Below are positions 50,601-59,790 of a stretch of DNA of 64,000 bases, piece by piece. The notes below the pieces were generated by a model. The model saw only the letters and a list, made by a program, of their open reading frames with translations, was not told the origin of the DNA and did no database searches. The stretch is from Streptomyces sp. 130 (GTDB taxonomy: Bacteria > Actinomycetota > Actinomycetes > Streptomycetales > Streptomycetaceae). Numbering within the stretch: the stretch's first letter is position 1; every line of letters starts with the position of its first letter. Made by a program: the position numbers and the translations under genes. Where the stretch lies: positions 151,368 through 215,367 of the forward strand of contig NZ_VJNO01000009.1 in NCBI RefSeq assembly GCF_007096885.1. The letters run 5' to 3'.

Positions 50601-51233
50601 CTTGCCGATCTCCAGGAGCCCGTCGCGGACCCGGCGCTCGATCTCGATGCCGTGGTCCATCAGCTCCAGGAAGTAGCGCCCCTCGCCGAAGATGTCCTTG
50701 TAGTCGGACGCCGCCTTGAGGGCCTCGTCGAACTGGCCGAGCCGCAGCCGCGTCTGGACCTCGCCGGAGGGGCAGCCGGTGGACGCGATCAAGCCCTCCG
50801 ACCACTGCGCGATGGTCTCCTTGTCCATACGCGGCCACTTCTGGAGCCAGCCCTCGGCGTAGGCGTCGGAGGACAGCTTGAAGAGGTTGTGCAGACCGGT
50901 CGCGTTCGCCGCCCAGATCGTCTTGTGGGTGTAGCCACCCGAACCGGAGACGTCGTCGCGCTTCTGGTGCGGCTGGCCCCACTGGATCTTCCGCTTGTGC
51001 TTGCGCGACTCGGGCGCGACGTACGCCTCGATGCCGATGATCGGCGTCACGTCCGCCTTCTTCGCCGAGTGGAAGAAGTCGTACGCCCCGTGCAGGTTGC
51101 CGTGGTCGGTCATGGCGATATGGGTCATGCCCATGTCGTTGCACGCCTTGAACATGTCCTTGAGCCGCGCGGCACCGTCCAGCAGCGAGTACTGGGTGTG
51201 GACGTGAAGGTGCGTGAAGGGCGGCTTGGTCAC
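47697..51233 (-). CDS. dnaE: DNA polymerase III alpha subunit
   Basis: 1178 residues from GTG 51233. This is the replicative polymerase. The N-terminal PHP domain starts FTHLHVHTQYSLLDG with the metal-binding His residues and continues through ITMTDHGN-like AMTDHGNLHGAYDF. The polymerase catalytic aspartates are in PDVDIDFDERRR (about residue 414) and the downstream palm/fingers include KMDFLGLRNLTIMDDA. The helix-hairpin-helix and OB-fold (VTVGGIISGLQRKMTKQGNAW, about residue 1020) close it. The size is typical of actinobacterial DnaE1. Confidence 0.97.
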   Translation of the reverse strand: MTKPPFTHLHVHTQYSLLDGAARLKDMFKACNDMGMTHIAMTDHGNLHGAYDFFHSAKKADVTPIIGIEAYVAPESRKHKRKIQWGQPHQKRDDVSGSGGYTHKTIWAANATGLHNLFKLSSDAYAEGWLQKWPRMDKETIAQWSEGLIASTGCPSGEVQTRLRLGQFDEALKAASDYKDIFGEGRYFLELMDHGIEIERRVRDGLLEIGKKLSIPPLVTNDSHYTYASEATAHDALLCIQTGKNLSDPDRFRFDGTGYYLKTTDEMYGVDSSDAWQEGCRNTLLVAEQIDTSGMFEKRDLMPKFDIPEGYTEITWFQEEVRVGMNRRFPNGVPEDRQKQVEYEMDIIIQMGFPGYFLVVADFIMWAKNNGIAVGPGRGSAAGSIVSYALGITDLDPIEHGLIFERFLNPERVSMPDVDIDFDERRRVEVIRYVTEKYGADKVAMIGTYGKIKAKNAIKDSARVLGYPYAMGDRLTKAMPADVLGKGIDLNGITDPSHPRYSEAGEIRAMYENEPDVKKVIDTAKGVEGLVRQMGVHAAGVIMSSEPIVDHAPVWVRHTDGVTITQWDYPQCESLGLLKMDFLGLRNLTIMDDAIKMVKSNKGVDLEMLALPLDDPKTYELLCRGDTLGVFQFDGGPMRSLLRQMQPDNFEDISAVSALYRPGPMGMNSHTNYAERKNGRQEITPIHPELEEPLKEVLGLTYGLIVYQEQVQKAAQIVAGYSLGEADILRRVMGKKKPEELAKNFVLFEAGAKKKGFSDAAIKALWDVLVPFAGYAFNKAHSSAYGLVTYWTAYLKANYPAEYMAALLTSVKDDKDKSAVYLNECRRMGIKVLPPNVNESESNFAAQGDDVILFGLTAVRNVGQNVVDSIIRCRKAKGKYSSFPDFLDKVEAVVCNKRTVESLIKAGAFDEMGHTRKGLVAHHESMIDNVVQVKRKEAEGQFDLFGGGEEDSDEPGFGLDVEFSDVEWEKSYLLAQEREMLGLYVSDHPLFGLEHVLSDKSDAAISQLTGGEHADGAIVTVGGIISGLQRKMTKQGNAWAIATVEDLAGSIECMFFPATYQLVSTQLVEDTVVFVKGRLDKREDVPRLVAMEMQVPDISNAGTNAPVVLTIPTVRVTPPMVSRLGEVLNSHRGDTEVRIRLQGPRKTTVLRLDRHRVKPDPALFGDLKVLLGPSCLAG

Positions 51234-51433
51234 GGCGCTGTGCCTCCGGGGAAATGGGGATGACGGGACGGGTGACGTCTCGGGATGTCTGGGGGACAGC
51301 GTGGAAGTCTACGTCTCCGAGGAGCCCGGCGACGGGCACTCCGCGATACGGTCGCGCGTTGGAAGGACGGGACCACCCGTCCCTTTTGTCATGCACGTCA
51401 TCACCCAGGTCAGGTACCAGGAGGCAGTCACAG

Positions 51434-52759
51434 ATGTCGGACACGCAGACCGGCGCGGAGCGGCGCGGGGAGCAGATTCTCGAGGTCTTCGGCACCGCCT
51501 TCGGGGAGCTGCTGGCCGCCGATCCGGCCGCCTTCCGGGTCAAGTTCCGCAAGATGGCCGCGTCGGCCTTCGCGTTCTACCGGGGCACGGCCTGCCTGTT
51601 CTACAGCGACCTGGAGCACGAGCGGCACGGCGGACCGTATCTGGACGAGCGCACCGGCCGGGTCTGGATACACGGCGACCTCCACGCGGAGAACTTCGGC
51701 ACGTACATGGACGCCAACGGCCGCCTCGTCTTCAACGTGAACGACTTCGACGAGGCGTACGTGGGCCCCTTCACCTGGGACCTCAAGCGCTTCGCCGGCT
51801 CGGTCGCCCTGCTGGGGTACGCGAAGGCGCTGGGCGACGAGCAGATCACCGAGCTGGTACGGATCTACGCGGCGGCCTACCGCGAGCGCATCCGCGCCCT
51901 GGCCACGGGCGCCAAGAACGACGAGGTACCGCCGTTCACGCTGGACACCGCCGAGGGGCCGCTGCTCGGCGCGCTGCGGACCGCCCGCTCGCTGACCCGG
52001 TTCTCGCTGCTGGACTCGATGACCGAGATCCGCGACTTCGAGCGCCGGTTCGCCGAGGGCGGCGGCGCGATCGACCTGGACGCGGCGACGCGGTACAAGG
52101 TGCTGGCCGCGTTCGACGGCTATCTGGAGACGCTGCCGGAGTCGAGCCTGACCCGGCCGGACTCGTACCGGGTGAAGGACGTGGTGGGCCGGCGCGGCAT
52201 CGGCATCGGCTCGGCGGGGCTGCCCTCGTACAACATCCTGCTGGAGGGCAACAGCGACGCCCTGGAGAACGACGTGGTGATCTACCTCAAGCAGGCCCAG
52301 ACCCCGGCCGTCTCCCGGCACATCACGGACCGGGCGGTCCGGGACTACTTCCGGCACGAGGGCCACCGCACGGTGATCTCGCAGCGCGCCCTCCAGGCCC
52401 ACGCCGACCCGTGGCTCGGCTGGACCGAGCTCGACGGCGCCGGCCAGCTCGTCGCCGAGGTGTCGCCGTACGCGGTGGACCTGGACTGGTCCGACATCGA
52501 CGAGCCCGACGAGATCGCGGCGGTCGTCGCCGACCTCGGCCGGGCCACGGCCACGATGCACGCGGCGGCGGACGACGAGAGCGGCCACTCGCTGGTGCCG
52601 TTCTCCACGGAGCGGGCGATCGACGCCGCCATCGCGGCCGACGAGGAGGGCTTCGGGGAGCTCCTCGTGGACTTCGCCCACAGCTACGGCGCCCGGGCCC
52701 GCGCGGACCACCAGATCTTCGTGGACCTCTTCCGCAACGGCCGCATCCCGGGCCTCTAG
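51434..52759 (+). CDS. DUF2252 family protein (kinase-like)
   Basis: 441 residues from ATG 51434, preceded by AGGAGG. The DUF2252 pattern resembles aminoglycoside-phosphotransferase-like kinases: VWIHGDLHAENFGTYMD (HGDLHxxN catalytic loop, about residues 78-93), FNVNDFDEAYVGPFTWDL (metal-binding Asp, about 101-118), and GIGSAGLPSYNILLEG with DVVIYLKQA further on. No experimentally defined substrate is known to me. Divergent from dnaE with 200 bp between. Normal length for the family. Confidence 0.88.
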   Translation: MSDTQTGAERRGEQILEVFGTAFGELLAADPAAFRVKFRKMAASAFAFYRGTACLFYSDLEHERHGGPYLDERTGRVWIHGDLHAENFGTYMDANGRLVFNVNDFDEAYVGPFTWDLKRFAGSVALLGYAKALGDEQITELVRIYAAAYRERIRALATGAKNDEVPPFTLDTAEGPLLGALRTARSLTRFSLLDSMTEIRDFERRFAEGGGAIDLDAATRYKVLAAFDGYLETLPESSLTRPDSYRVKDVVGRRGIGIGSAGLPSYNILLEGNSDALENDVVIYLKQAQTPAVSRHITDRAVRDYFRHEGHRTVISQRALQAHADPWLGWTELDGAGQLVAEVSPYAVDLDWSDIDEPDEIAAVVADLGRATATMHAAADDESGHSLVPFSTERAIDAAIAADEEGFGELLVDFAHSYGARARADHQIFVDLFRNGRIPGL

Positions 52760-52799
52760 GCAGTGAAACGGAACCTTTAGGGGTCGCTTACAGGTTCGC

Positions 52800-53537
52800 A
52801 TGCGACACTCCTGGGCGATGGACATATCCGGGACGCAGCTCAGAGCGGCACGCGCGGCGCTTTTCACAGCGCTCGTCGTGACGCTCTCCGCCGCGTCCCA
52901 CGTGCTGCTCTCCCAGGTCGCGCTGCCCCTGGTCCCCGTCGCCGTGCTGGCCGGGGCCGTCTTCGCGGCGGCCTACGCCCTGGCCGGCCGCCAGCGCGGC
53001 TTCGGGGCGATCGCCGGACTGCTGGTCCCCCTGGAGCTGGCCGCCGACACCTTCTTCACCACCGGCCAGCACCTCTGCTACGGAGCGGCGGGCGGCCCGA
53101 TAGCGGGCCCCCTGCGCTCGGTGGGCGTCGACGTCCTGTGCGGCGGCGGCGACCTCGGCCCCGGCGCCGCACAGCTCGGCGACGTCACCACCCCGCTCGC
53201 GTCGGTGACCGCGGGCGGCCGGGGCGCCGCCGCGCTGCTCGCCTCCCCCGGCCCGCTGGTCCCCTGGCTGCTGCTGGCCGCCCACGTCACGGTCGGGCTG
53301 CTCGCCGCCGCCTGGCTGCACCGCGGGGAGCTGGCGCTCGCCGGGCTGCTCCGGGCGGGCGCGCTGCTGGCGTTCCGGCCGCTGCTGGTCGCGGTGGCCG
53401 TGGTGCGCACGGCGGGCCGCCCGCCGCGGGCCGGGGCCCGCGCCGCCGTGTCCCGGCCGCTGCTGCCGGCCCGCGCCCGCCTCCTCGTGCACTCCGTGGG
53501 ACGGAGGGGTCCGCCGCTCGGGGCCTGTGCCCTCTGA
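52800..53537 (+). CDS. Membrane protein of unknown function upstream of a DsbA-like gene
   Basis: 245 residues from ATG 52800 (an ATG at 52818 is equally possible; neither has a clear ribosome site). Hydrophobic segments are LFTALVVTLSAASHVLLSQV, VPVAVLAGAVFAAAYALAG, IAGLLVPLELAADTFFTTG, and VPWLLLAAHVTVGLLAAAWL plus one more, with a basic Arg/Pro-rich tail. Cysteines near LCYGAAGG and VLCGGGDLG lie between segments. No family is recognised. It ends 49 bases before the DsbA-like gene and might be cotranscribed. Confidence 0.65.
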   Translation: MRHSWAMDISGTQLRAARAALFTALVVTLSAASHVLLSQVALPLVPVAVLAGAVFAAAYALAGRQRGFGAIAGLLVPLELAADTFFTTGQHLCYGAAGGPIAGPLRSVGVDVLCGGGDLGPGAAQLGDVTTPLASVTAGGRGAAALLASPGPLVPWLLLAAHVTVGLLAAAWLHRGELALAGLLRAGALLAFRPLLVAVAVVRTAGRPPRAGARAAVSRPLLPARARLLVHSVGRRGPPLGACAL

Positions 53538-53586
53538 GCACGCGAGCCCCGCACCGCACGACCCACCCCATACGGAGAACACCACC

Positions 53587-54435
53587 ATGAGCAAGCGCAA
53601 CAGCCAGGCCAACAAGTCCGCCGCCCGCGAGCGGCTGCGCGCGGAGCGCGAGCGCCAGGCGAAGAAGGACAAGGCCCGCCGGCAGGTCATCGTCGCCGTC
53701 TCGGCCGTCGGCGTCCTCGCCGTCGCGGCCGGTGTCGGCTACGCCGTCATGGAACTGAACAAGCCGTCCCACTGGCAGGCGGTCAAGGACGACAAGGCGA
53801 AGGTCGTCACGCCCAAGAACACCTCGGGCGAGAACGGCACCACCGTCGTCATCGGCAAGGACAGCGCGAAGAAGACCCTGAAGCTGTACGAGGACTCCCG
53901 CTGCCCGATCTGCGCCTCGTTCGAGCAGACCGTGGGCTCGACCATCGCCAAGGACGTCGAGGACGGCAAGTACAAGATCCAGTACATAGGCGCGTCGTTC
54001 ATCGACGGCGACAGCCTCGGCGACGGTTCCATCGGCAGCAACGGCGAGGGTTCGAAGAACGCCCTGAGCGCGCTCGGCGCGGCGCTGAACGTGAGCACCG
54101 ACGCCTTCCTGGACTTCAAGAGCGCCCTGTACTCGGCGGAGTTCCACCCGGAGGAGACCGACGACAAGTTCAAGGACGACAGCTACCTGATCAAGGTGGC
54201 CGACTCGGTGAAGGAACTCAAGGGCAACAAGGAGTTCCAGAAGGCCGTCGAGGACGGCACGTACGACGCCTGGGCCCTGCAGATGTCCAAGACCTTCGAC
54301 GAGAACAAGGACGACGTGACCGGCACGCCGACCCTCGTCATGGACGGCAAGAAGGTCACCGGCAGCGACGGCACGAACGCGCCGATGACGGTGGACGAGT
54401 TCAACGCGGCGATCGACACAGCGCTGAAGGGCTGA
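53587..54435 (+). CDS. Membrane-anchored DsbA-like thioredoxin-fold protein (second copy)
   Basis: 282 residues from ATG 53587 with GGAGAA upstream. The highly charged N-terminus (AARERLRAERERQAKKDKA) is followed by one membrane segment, about residues 37-54 (VIVAVSAVGVLAVAAGVG). The extracytoplasmic domain has SRCPICASFEQ (CPIC, about residues 105-108) and VTGTPTLVMDGKKV with the cis-Pro. It has the same architecture as the CPVC protein at 15428-16246, but the sequences differ widely, so they are old paralogues. A thiol-disulfide role outside the cell is likely. It is followed by a strong terminator. Confidence 0.88.
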   Translation: MSKRNSQANKSAARERLRAERERQAKKDKARRQVIVAVSAVGVLAVAAGVGYAVMELNKPSHWQAVKDDKAKVVTPKNTSGENGTTVVIGKDSAKKTLKLYEDSRCPICASFEQTVGSTIAKDVEDGKYKIQYIGASFIDGDSLGDGSIGSNGEGSKNALSALGAALNVSTDAFLDFKSALYSAEFHPEETDDKFKDDSYLIKVADSVKELKGNKEFQKAVEDGTYDAWALQMSKTFDENKDDVTGTPTLVMDGKKVTGSDGTNAPMTVDEFNAAIDTALKG

Positions 54436-54453
54436 TCTCCGGCCGGCTCCTTT

Positions 54454-54493
54454 CGGAAGGGGGGCGGACCCGCCCGGGTCCGCCCCCCTTCCG
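54454..54493 (+). terminator. Strong terminator after the second DsbA-like gene
   Basis: An 18-base arm (54454-54471, cggaaggggggcggaccc) pairs perfectly with 54476-54493 around loop gccc, 18 bases after the stop. Confidence 0.9.
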
Positions 54494-54804
54494 CATCGGC
54501 TCGCGCACCCGCGCACGACCGTTGTGATCCAGCCATCGATGGGCGCGTCACCGGCCGATGACGACTCCATTTCGAACGGCTTTCCGCGTGGGCGGAATCC
54601 GGACACACCGACCACTCGGGCGCACCGATACCTGAAGTCCGTATTCCAAACTCCGGGCCGGGGAGGAGATTTTCTCCCCGTTGCCCCGGTCTGCGCCCCG
54701 GATCATTGGGCCGGATCACCTCTGCCCTGACATGACATGCGCACGTAATCTCCCGGCGACGGGTGAGGAAACCCCTCCCCTTCCCACGTCCGCGAGGAGC
54801 CCCC
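54494..54804. other. Intergenic region upstream of the secreted protease gene
   Basis: About 310 bp with lower GC than its flanks (for example gattttctccccgttgcc near 54668). It presumably contains the protease promoter. I see no gene, long repeat or confident promoter hexamers. Confidence 0.4.
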
Positions 54805-55797
54805 GTGCGCACTCTTGCCCGCATATCACCGCGTTTGCGCCATCACGCGATCGGCATCGCCGCCCTGGCCGGAACCCTGGCCCTGGCGCCCCTCTCCGTT
54901 CCCTCCGACGCCACCGCCGCGTCCGGCGGCGCCACCGCGGCCAGGTCCGCCGACGCCTGCGCGGACGCCCCGGCCTCCGCGGCGGCCCGCCAGTCCCGGC
55001 CCGGCGGCCCCCAGCACGCGGCCGACCCGAACGACATCACCAGCGCCCAGGCCGCGGCCATCGACAAGCAGCTGAGACAGAGACTCGCCGAGCGCCGCCT
55101 CACCGGCCCCACGCTCGCCGCCGGCGCGACCATCCCGGTCTACTTCCACGTCATCCACTCCGGCACCACGGGCAAGCTCACCTCGGGCGACATCAGCAGC
55201 CAGATGAGCGTGCTGAACGCCGCGTACAGCGGCCAGGGCACCGGGAACAACGCCACCGGCTTCCAGTTCTCCCTGGCCGGCACCGACTACACGGACAACG
55301 CCTCCTGGTACAACCTCTCCTCCGGCTCGTCGGCCGAGAAGGCGATGAAGACGGCCCTGCGCAAGGGCGGCAAGAACGCGCTCAACATCTACACCGCCAA
55401 CCTGGGCGGCGGGCTGCTCGGCTGGGCGACGTTCCCCAGCTCCTACGCGTCCAGCCCGTCCATGGACGGCGTGGTCATCCTCGACGCCTCGCTGCCCGGC
55501 GGCCCCGCGACGCACTACGACGAGGGCGACACCGCGACGCACGAGGTCGGCCACTGGATGGGGCTCTACCACACGTTCCAGGGCGGCTGCAACGGCAAGG
55601 GCGACTACGTCGACGACACCCCGGCCGAGAAGACCCCCGCGTACGAGTGCCCGACCGGCCGCGACTCCTGCGCCAAGCAGTCCGGCGCCGACCCGGTCCA
55701 CAACTTCATGGACTACACGTACGACGCCTGCATGACCCAGTTCACCCCGGGCCAGGTGCAGCGGATGAGCGACAGCTGGGCCGCCTACCGCGGCTGA
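54805..55797 (+). CDS. Secreted M43-type (pappalysin-like) zinc metalloprotease
   Basis: 330 residues from GTG 54805 with GAGGAG six bases upstream. A signal peptide is visible: basic [18 protein letters not shown], hydrophobic [13 protein letters not shown], and a cleavage region around ATAA. A pro-like segment follows, then the catalytic domain from about residue 105 ([16 protein letters not shown]). The zinc site is [13 protein letters not shown] (HExxHxxxxxH, about residue 248), followed by [13 protein letters not shown] and the Met-turn [18 protein letters not shown]. Extracellular protein degradation is likely. Cysteines around the domain fit disulfides. Terminated by a hairpin. Confidence 0.9.
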   Translation: MRTLARISPRLRHHAIGIAALAGTLALAPLSVPSDATAASGGATAARSADACADAPASAAARQSRPGGPQHAADPNDITSAQAAAIDKQLRQRLAERRLTGPTLAAGATIPVYFHVIHSGTTGKLTSGDISSQMSVLNAAYSGQGTGNNATGFQFSLAGTDYTDNASWYNLSSGSSAEKAMKTALRKGGKNALNIYTANLGGGLLGWATFPSSYASSPSMDGVVILDASLPGGPATHYDEGDTATHEVGHWMGLYHTFQGGCNGKGDYVDDTPAEKTPAYECPTGRDSCAKQSGADPVHNFMDYTYDACMTQFTPGQVQRMSDSWAAYRG

Positions 55798-55815
55798 CCC
55801 GCCCCGGCGTTCTCC

Positions 55816-55850
55816 CGAAGGGCTCCGCGCGACCCGCGCGGAGCCCTTCG
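55816..55850. terminator. Bidirectional terminator between the protease and dienelactone hydrolase genes
   Basis: cgaagggctccgcgc (55816-55830) and gcgcggagcccttcg (55836-55850) form a perfect 15-bp stem with a 5-base loop, in the gap between convergent stops. Confidence 0.9.
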
Positions 55851-55857
55851 CCCGTCG

Positions 55858-56427
55858 TCACAGCGTGGCGAGGAAACCGATCGCGACCTTCCAGGCCAGC
55901 TCCGCCGCCTCCCGGTCGAAGTCCGCCAGCTCCGGGTCGGTGAAGAGGTGGCCGGCGCCCGGGTAGCGGTAGACCTCCACGTCCGCCCCCGTCCGCTGCA
56001 TGTCCAGGTACCAGGAGTTCAGCCAGTCGGCCGTCTCGTACGGGTCGGGGTCGGCGACGTGCAGCTGTACGGGCAGCTCGTCCACCGAGGCGTTCTCGGC
56101 GATGTCCGAGGTGCCGTGGAAGAGCAGCAGCCCGCGCGCCTTCTCGTCGCCGAGGGCCAGCGTCTGGGCGACCGAGGCGCCGAGCGAGAAGCCGGCGTAG
56201 ACGAGGCCCTGGTCGGAATAGGGCGCGGCGGCGAGCACGGCGCGCTTCAGCAGCTCCTCCTTGCCGGTCTCCTCCCGGAACGCCTCCGCTTCCTCCACCG
56301 AATCGAAGGTGTGCCCTTCGAACAGATCGGGCACGCGCACCTCGTGCCCTGCGGCGCGCAGCCGTTCGGCTGCGGCGTGCACGGCGGGGCGCAGACCGTA
56401 CATCGAGTGGAAAAGCATGATGTTCAT
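55858..56427 (-). CDS. Dienelactone hydrolase family protein
   Basis: 189 residues from ATG 56427 (an ATG three codons earlier is possible). It is an alpha/beta hydrolase of the DLH group: NIMLFHSMYGLRPAVHAAAE, AGHEVRVPDLFEGHTFD, and the nucleophile-elbow region YAGFSLGASVAQTLALG, where the usual Cys or Ser is in GFSLGAS. The catalytic Asp region is HVADPDPYE and the His is in YPGAGHLFTDPE. Substrate unknown. Divergent from the MscS gene with only 46 bases between starts. Confidence 0.88.
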   Translation of the reverse strand: MNIMLFHSMYGLRPAVHAAAERLRAAGHEVRVPDLFEGHTFDSVEEAEAFREETGKEELLKRAVLAAAPYSDQGLVYAGFSLGASVAQTLALGDEKARGLLLFHGTSDIAENASVDELPVQLHVADPDPYETADWLNSWYLDMQRTGADVEVYRYPGAGHLFTDPELADFDREAAELAWKVAIGFLATL

Positions 56428-56473
56428 GACGCCCATGGTGCCAGTTGCGTTCGAAGGGATGGGGAGCGACAGC

Positions 56474-57607
56474 ATGGAGAGTGTTCTGCGGCCGCTGATC
56501 GTCCTCGGCGGCTCGGTGGTGCTCACCCTGGCGGCGGGCTGGTTCTTCGACTTCCTGCTCAGGCGCGCCGACGCCCGGCACCACGACACCCCGCTGTGGG
56601 GCCTGCTGCGGCGCTGCCGCATCCCGTTCCAGCTGGTCATGTGCGCGGCGCTGCTGCGCGGTACGTACGAGCGGACGGGTCTCGGCCCGGTCCAGGACCA
56701 CCGGGTGGGCATCGGCCGGCTGCTGACGCTGGTGCTGATCGGCGCGTCCGCCTGGCTGGTGGTGCGGATCGCCATCGCGATCGTGGACTCGGTGTACGCG
56801 CGCTACGCGGCGGCCCACAACCGGGACCCGGCGCGGGTCCGGCGGGTGCGGACGCAGGTGACGCTGATCCAGCGGGTCGTCATCGCGATCGTGACGATCC
56901 TGGCCGTCGCGGCCATGCTGCTGACGTTCCCCGAGATGCAGGCGGTGGGCACCTCGATGCTGGCGTCGGCCGGTCTCGTGGGCATCGTCGCCGGTGTCGC
57001 CGCCCAGTCCACGCTGGGCAACCTCTTCGCGGGCCTCCAGATCGCGTTCGGCGACATGGTCCGCATCGGCGACACCGTGGTGGTGGACGGCGAGTGGGGC
57101 ACGATCGAGGAGATCACGCTGACCTTCCTCGCGGTGCGTACGTGGGACGAGCGGCGGATCACGATGCCGGTCTCGTACTTCACGGGCAAGCCGTTCGAGA
57201 ACTGGTCGCGCGGCGGGGCCCAGATGACCGGCTCGGTCTTCTTCCACCTCGACCACTCGGCGCCGATCGAGGCGATGCGCGACAAGCTGCGGGACATCCT
57301 CGGCGAGTGCGCGGCCTGGGACGGCCGGAACTGGTCCCTGGCGGTCACGGACACCACCCCGACGACGATCCAGGTGCGCGCGGTGGTCACGGCGAAGGAC
57401 GCGGACGACATCTGGACGGCGCGCTGCGCGGTCCGCGAGCAGCTCATCGGCTGGCTGCGCGACCACCACCCGTACGCGCTGCCGCGGGTCGCGACGGCCC
57501 CCGCGGCGCTCCCGCCCGGTGACGCCTGGCCGTCGGTGCACGTGAACGGCAAGGACGAGAAGTCCGCGAGCGGCTGGAACCGGACCCCGCGCACGGGGCG
57601 CGGCTGA
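56474..57607 (+). CDS. MscS-family mechanosensitive ion channel
   Basis: 377 residues from ATG 56474, with GGGGAG seven bases upstream. Four to five N-terminal hydrophobic segments end in the pore helix and beta domain: MLASAGLVGIVAGVAAQSTL, GNLFAGLQIAFGDMVRIGD, VVVDGEWGTIEEITLTFLAV, with RRITMPVSYFTGKPFENWSR. It should release solutes on hypo-osmotic shock. The C-terminal 60 residues are Pro/Ala-rich. Its stop lies 12 bases from the convergent antiporter stop. Confidence 0.92.
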   Translation: MESVLRPLIVLGGSVVLTLAAGWFFDFLLRRADARHHDTPLWGLLRRCRIPFQLVMCAALLRGTYERTGLGPVQDHRVGIGRLLTLVLIGASAWLVVRIAIAIVDSVYARYAAAHNRDPARVRRVRTQVTLIQRVVIAIVTILAVAAMLLTFPEMQAVGTSMLASAGLVGIVAGVAAQSTLGNLFAGLQIAFGDMVRIGDTVVVDGEWGTIEEITLTFLAVRTWDERRITMPVSYFTGKPFENWSRGGAQMTGSVFFHLDHSAPIEAMRDKLRDILGECAAWDGRNWSLAVTDTTPTTIQVRAVVTAKDADDIWTARCAVREQLIGWLRDHHPYALPRVATAPAALPPGDAWPSVHVNGKDEKSASGWNRTPRTGRG

Positions 57608-57619
57608 CCCGCGCGGCCC

Positions 57620-59206
57620 TCAGCGCAGGCTGCGGACGTCCAGCTGCCGCAGGACCCGGTCCACGACCTCCGGGTCCGAGCCGGGCTCGCTGCGCGCGGA
57701 GAGCACGGCGTGGCGGGCGGCCGACATCATCTCGCGCTGGATCCGGCTGACCGCCTGGAACCGCTCGACGCGCCTGGCGTAGGCGTCGCGCCGTTCGTCG
57801 TCCACCATCTCCGGGCTGATCCGCGCCCCCACGTCGTACGCGAGCCGGTGCAGCCGCTCGACCACGTCCTCGGGCAGGTCCTCGGTCTCCTCGATCTTCT
57901 TCAGCCGCTCCCGGGCCGCCTTGGCCGCCCGGATCGCGAGGTCCTTCTCCAGGGCCGCCTCGGCGTCGGTGTCCGCGCGCACCCCGAGCCGCCGCACCAG
58001 CCAGGGCAGCGTCAGCCCCTGGAAGACCAGGGTCACCATGATCACGGAGAACGCGATGAAGACGATCTCGTCGCGGCCGGGGAACGGCTTGCCGTCGTCC
58101 GTCTCCAGCGGGATCGCGAGGGCCAGTGCGACGGAGGCCACCCCCCGCATCCCGGCCCACCACATGATCACGGTCTCCCGCCAGCTGGTGGGGATCTCCT
58201 CGCTGACGTCCCGCCGGGTGTGCAGCCGTTTGGCGAGCCAGGTGGCCGGCAGCAGGTACAGCAGCCGTACGCCGACGACGACCGCGACGACCACGAGGCC
58301 CCAGCCGGCCGTCTCCAGCAGGCGCCCGTCCGCCGTGCCGAACACGTTGTGCAGTTCGAGGCCGATGAGCCCGAAGGCGATCCCGGTGACGAGGGTGTCG
58401 ACGATCTCCCAGAAGGTGCGTCCGGTGAGCCGGCCGAGCACGTCGTCGGCGTCCGCGGTGTGCTCCGCGAGGAACATCGCGGTCATCAGGACGGCGAGCA
58501 CACCGGAGCCCATCAGCTCCTCGGCGAGCACATAGCTGACGAACGGCACCAGCAGGGTCAGGCCCACCTGGAGGGTGGCGTCGCCGAGCAGCCCCATGAG
58601 CTTGATGGTGAGCCAGCCCAGCGCGACGCCCACCACGACGGCGACCACCGCGGACAGCACGAGCAGCCCGAACGCCTCGGGCCACGAGAAGGTGCCGCTG
58701 ACGGCCGCCGCGATGGCCACGTGGTACAGCACGATCGCGGTGACGTCGTTGAACAGCCCCTCGCCCTCCAGGATGGAGATGAGCCGCCGGGGCAGCCCGA
58801 CCGACCCCGCGACGGCGGTGGCGGCGACCGGGTCGGGCGGGGCGACGAGCGCGCCGAGCGCGACGGCGGCGGCGAGCGGCAGCCCCGGCACGATCGCGTC
58901 GGCGACCGCGGCGACGGCGGCGGTCGTGAGGAAGACCAGGGCGACGGCCAGCAGGAAGATGGGCCGCTTGTTCGCGGCGAACTGCCGCCAGGAAGTGCGC
59001 TGCACCGAGGCGTAGAGCAGCGGCGGCAGCAGCGCGGGGAGGATGATCTCCGGCGGGATGTCCACGTTCGGCACGAAGCTGAGGAAGGCCAGCACGACGC
59101 CGAAGAGCGTCATCAGCACCGGCGCCGGGAGCTTCAGCCGGTCCCCCAGCGGGACCGTGACCACGGCCCCGAGCAGCAGCAGGAGCAGCAGTGACATCTG
59201 GTCCAC
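57620..59206 (-). CDS. CPA1-family Na+/H+ antiporter
   Basis: 528 residues from GTG 59206, with GGAAGG six bases upstream. About twelve hydrophobic segments occupy residues 5-410. CPA1 motifs are ALGALVAPPDPVAATAVAG and LEGEGLFNDVTAIVLYHVA, with the transport Asp in the FND motif, plus WAGMRGVASVALALAIP. A cytoplasmic C-terminal domain of about 110 residues is charged and helical (AARERLKKIEETEDLPEDVV). It exchanges Na+ or K+ for H+. Confidence 0.92.
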   Translation of the reverse strand: MDQMSLLLLLLLGAVVTVPLGDRLKLPAPVLMTLFGVVLAFLSFVPNVDIPPEIILPALLPPLLYASVQRTSWRQFAANKRPIFLLAVALVFLTTAAVAAVADAIVPGLPLAAAVALGALVAPPDPVAATAVAGSVGLPRRLISILEGEGLFNDVTAIVLYHVAIAAAVSGTFSWPEAFGLLVLSAVVAVVVGVALGWLTIKLMGLLGDATLQVGLTLLVPFVSYVLAEELMGSGVLAVLMTAMFLAEHTADADDVLGRLTGRTFWEIVDTLVTGIAFGLIGLELHNVFGTADGRLLETAGWGLVVVAVVVGVRLLYLLPATWLAKRLHTRRDVSEEIPTSWRETVIMWWAGMRGVASVALALAIPLETDDGKPFPGRDEIVFIAFSVIMVTLVFQGLTLPWLVRRLGVRADTDAEAALEKDLAIRAAKAARERLKKIEETEDLPEDVVERLHRLAYDVGARISPEMVDDERRDAYARRVERFQAVSRIQREMMSAARHAVLSARSEPGSDPEVVDRVLRQLDVRSLR

Positions 59207-59313
59207 GGGGTGCCTTCCGAAGCGCTCCGGCCGGACCCGGTCCACGCCCGGCCGATTCCCCTCACCCTGCCATGCACCCCCCGCCGCCCGGGGTCAGGGG
59301 GTGCGGCGGGGCG

Positions 59314-59790
59314 TCAGATCGTCCGGCGCATCGCCCGGTGCGAGATGCCCGCGTCCATGAATTCGGGGCCGTACGGCTCGTAGCCGAGGCGCTCGTAGAA
59401 GCCCAGGGCGTGCGTCTGGGCGTGCAGGTCGACGGCGGTGAGGCCGTGGCTCCGCGCCGCGTCCTCGATGGCCCGTACGAGCGCGGCGCCGACGCCGAGG
59501 CCCCGGGCCTCCTTGCTCACCGCGAGCCGGCCGAGCGAGCCGACGGTGGGGTCCCCGCCGGTGTGCGACGCGGCGGCGGGGCCGTGCAGCAGCCGGCCGG
59601 TCCCGAGCGCGGTGCCGTCCGCGGCGACGGCCATGACGTGCACGGCGTCCGCGTCGTGGGTGTCGTACTCGATCTCCTCGGGCACGTTCTGCTCGCCGAC
59701 GAAGACCTCCTTGCGCACCTGGAAGCAGGCGGCGCGGTCCTGCTCGTCGGCGGCGGTCCGGGTGGTGTACGCGAGGGGCCCGGCCGTCAC
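59314..59790 (-). CDS. GNAT family N-acetyltransferase
   Basis: 158 residues from GTG 59790, coupled to the rluD stop (GTGA). Acetyl-CoA-binding motif A is [20 protein letters not shown], with [20 protein letters not shown] at the N-terminus and [19 protein letters not shown] near the C-terminus, as in ElaA-like acetyltransferases. The substrate is unknown. Coupling to rluD is the only functional hint. Confidence 0.9.
   Translation of the reverse strand: MTAGPLAYTTRTAADEQDRAACFQVRKEVFVGEQNVPEEIEYDTHDADAVHVMAVAADGTALGTGRLLHGPAAASHTGGDPTVGSLGRLAVSKEARGLGVGAALVRAIEDAARSHGLTAVDLHAQTHALGFYERLGYEPYGPEFMDAGISHRAMRRTI

Noticed and set aside
47769..51263. A 1164-codon open frame antisense to dnaE
   Set aside because: Same compositional artefact. 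The minus strand encodes complete DnaE, and the antisense translation has no recognisable domain.
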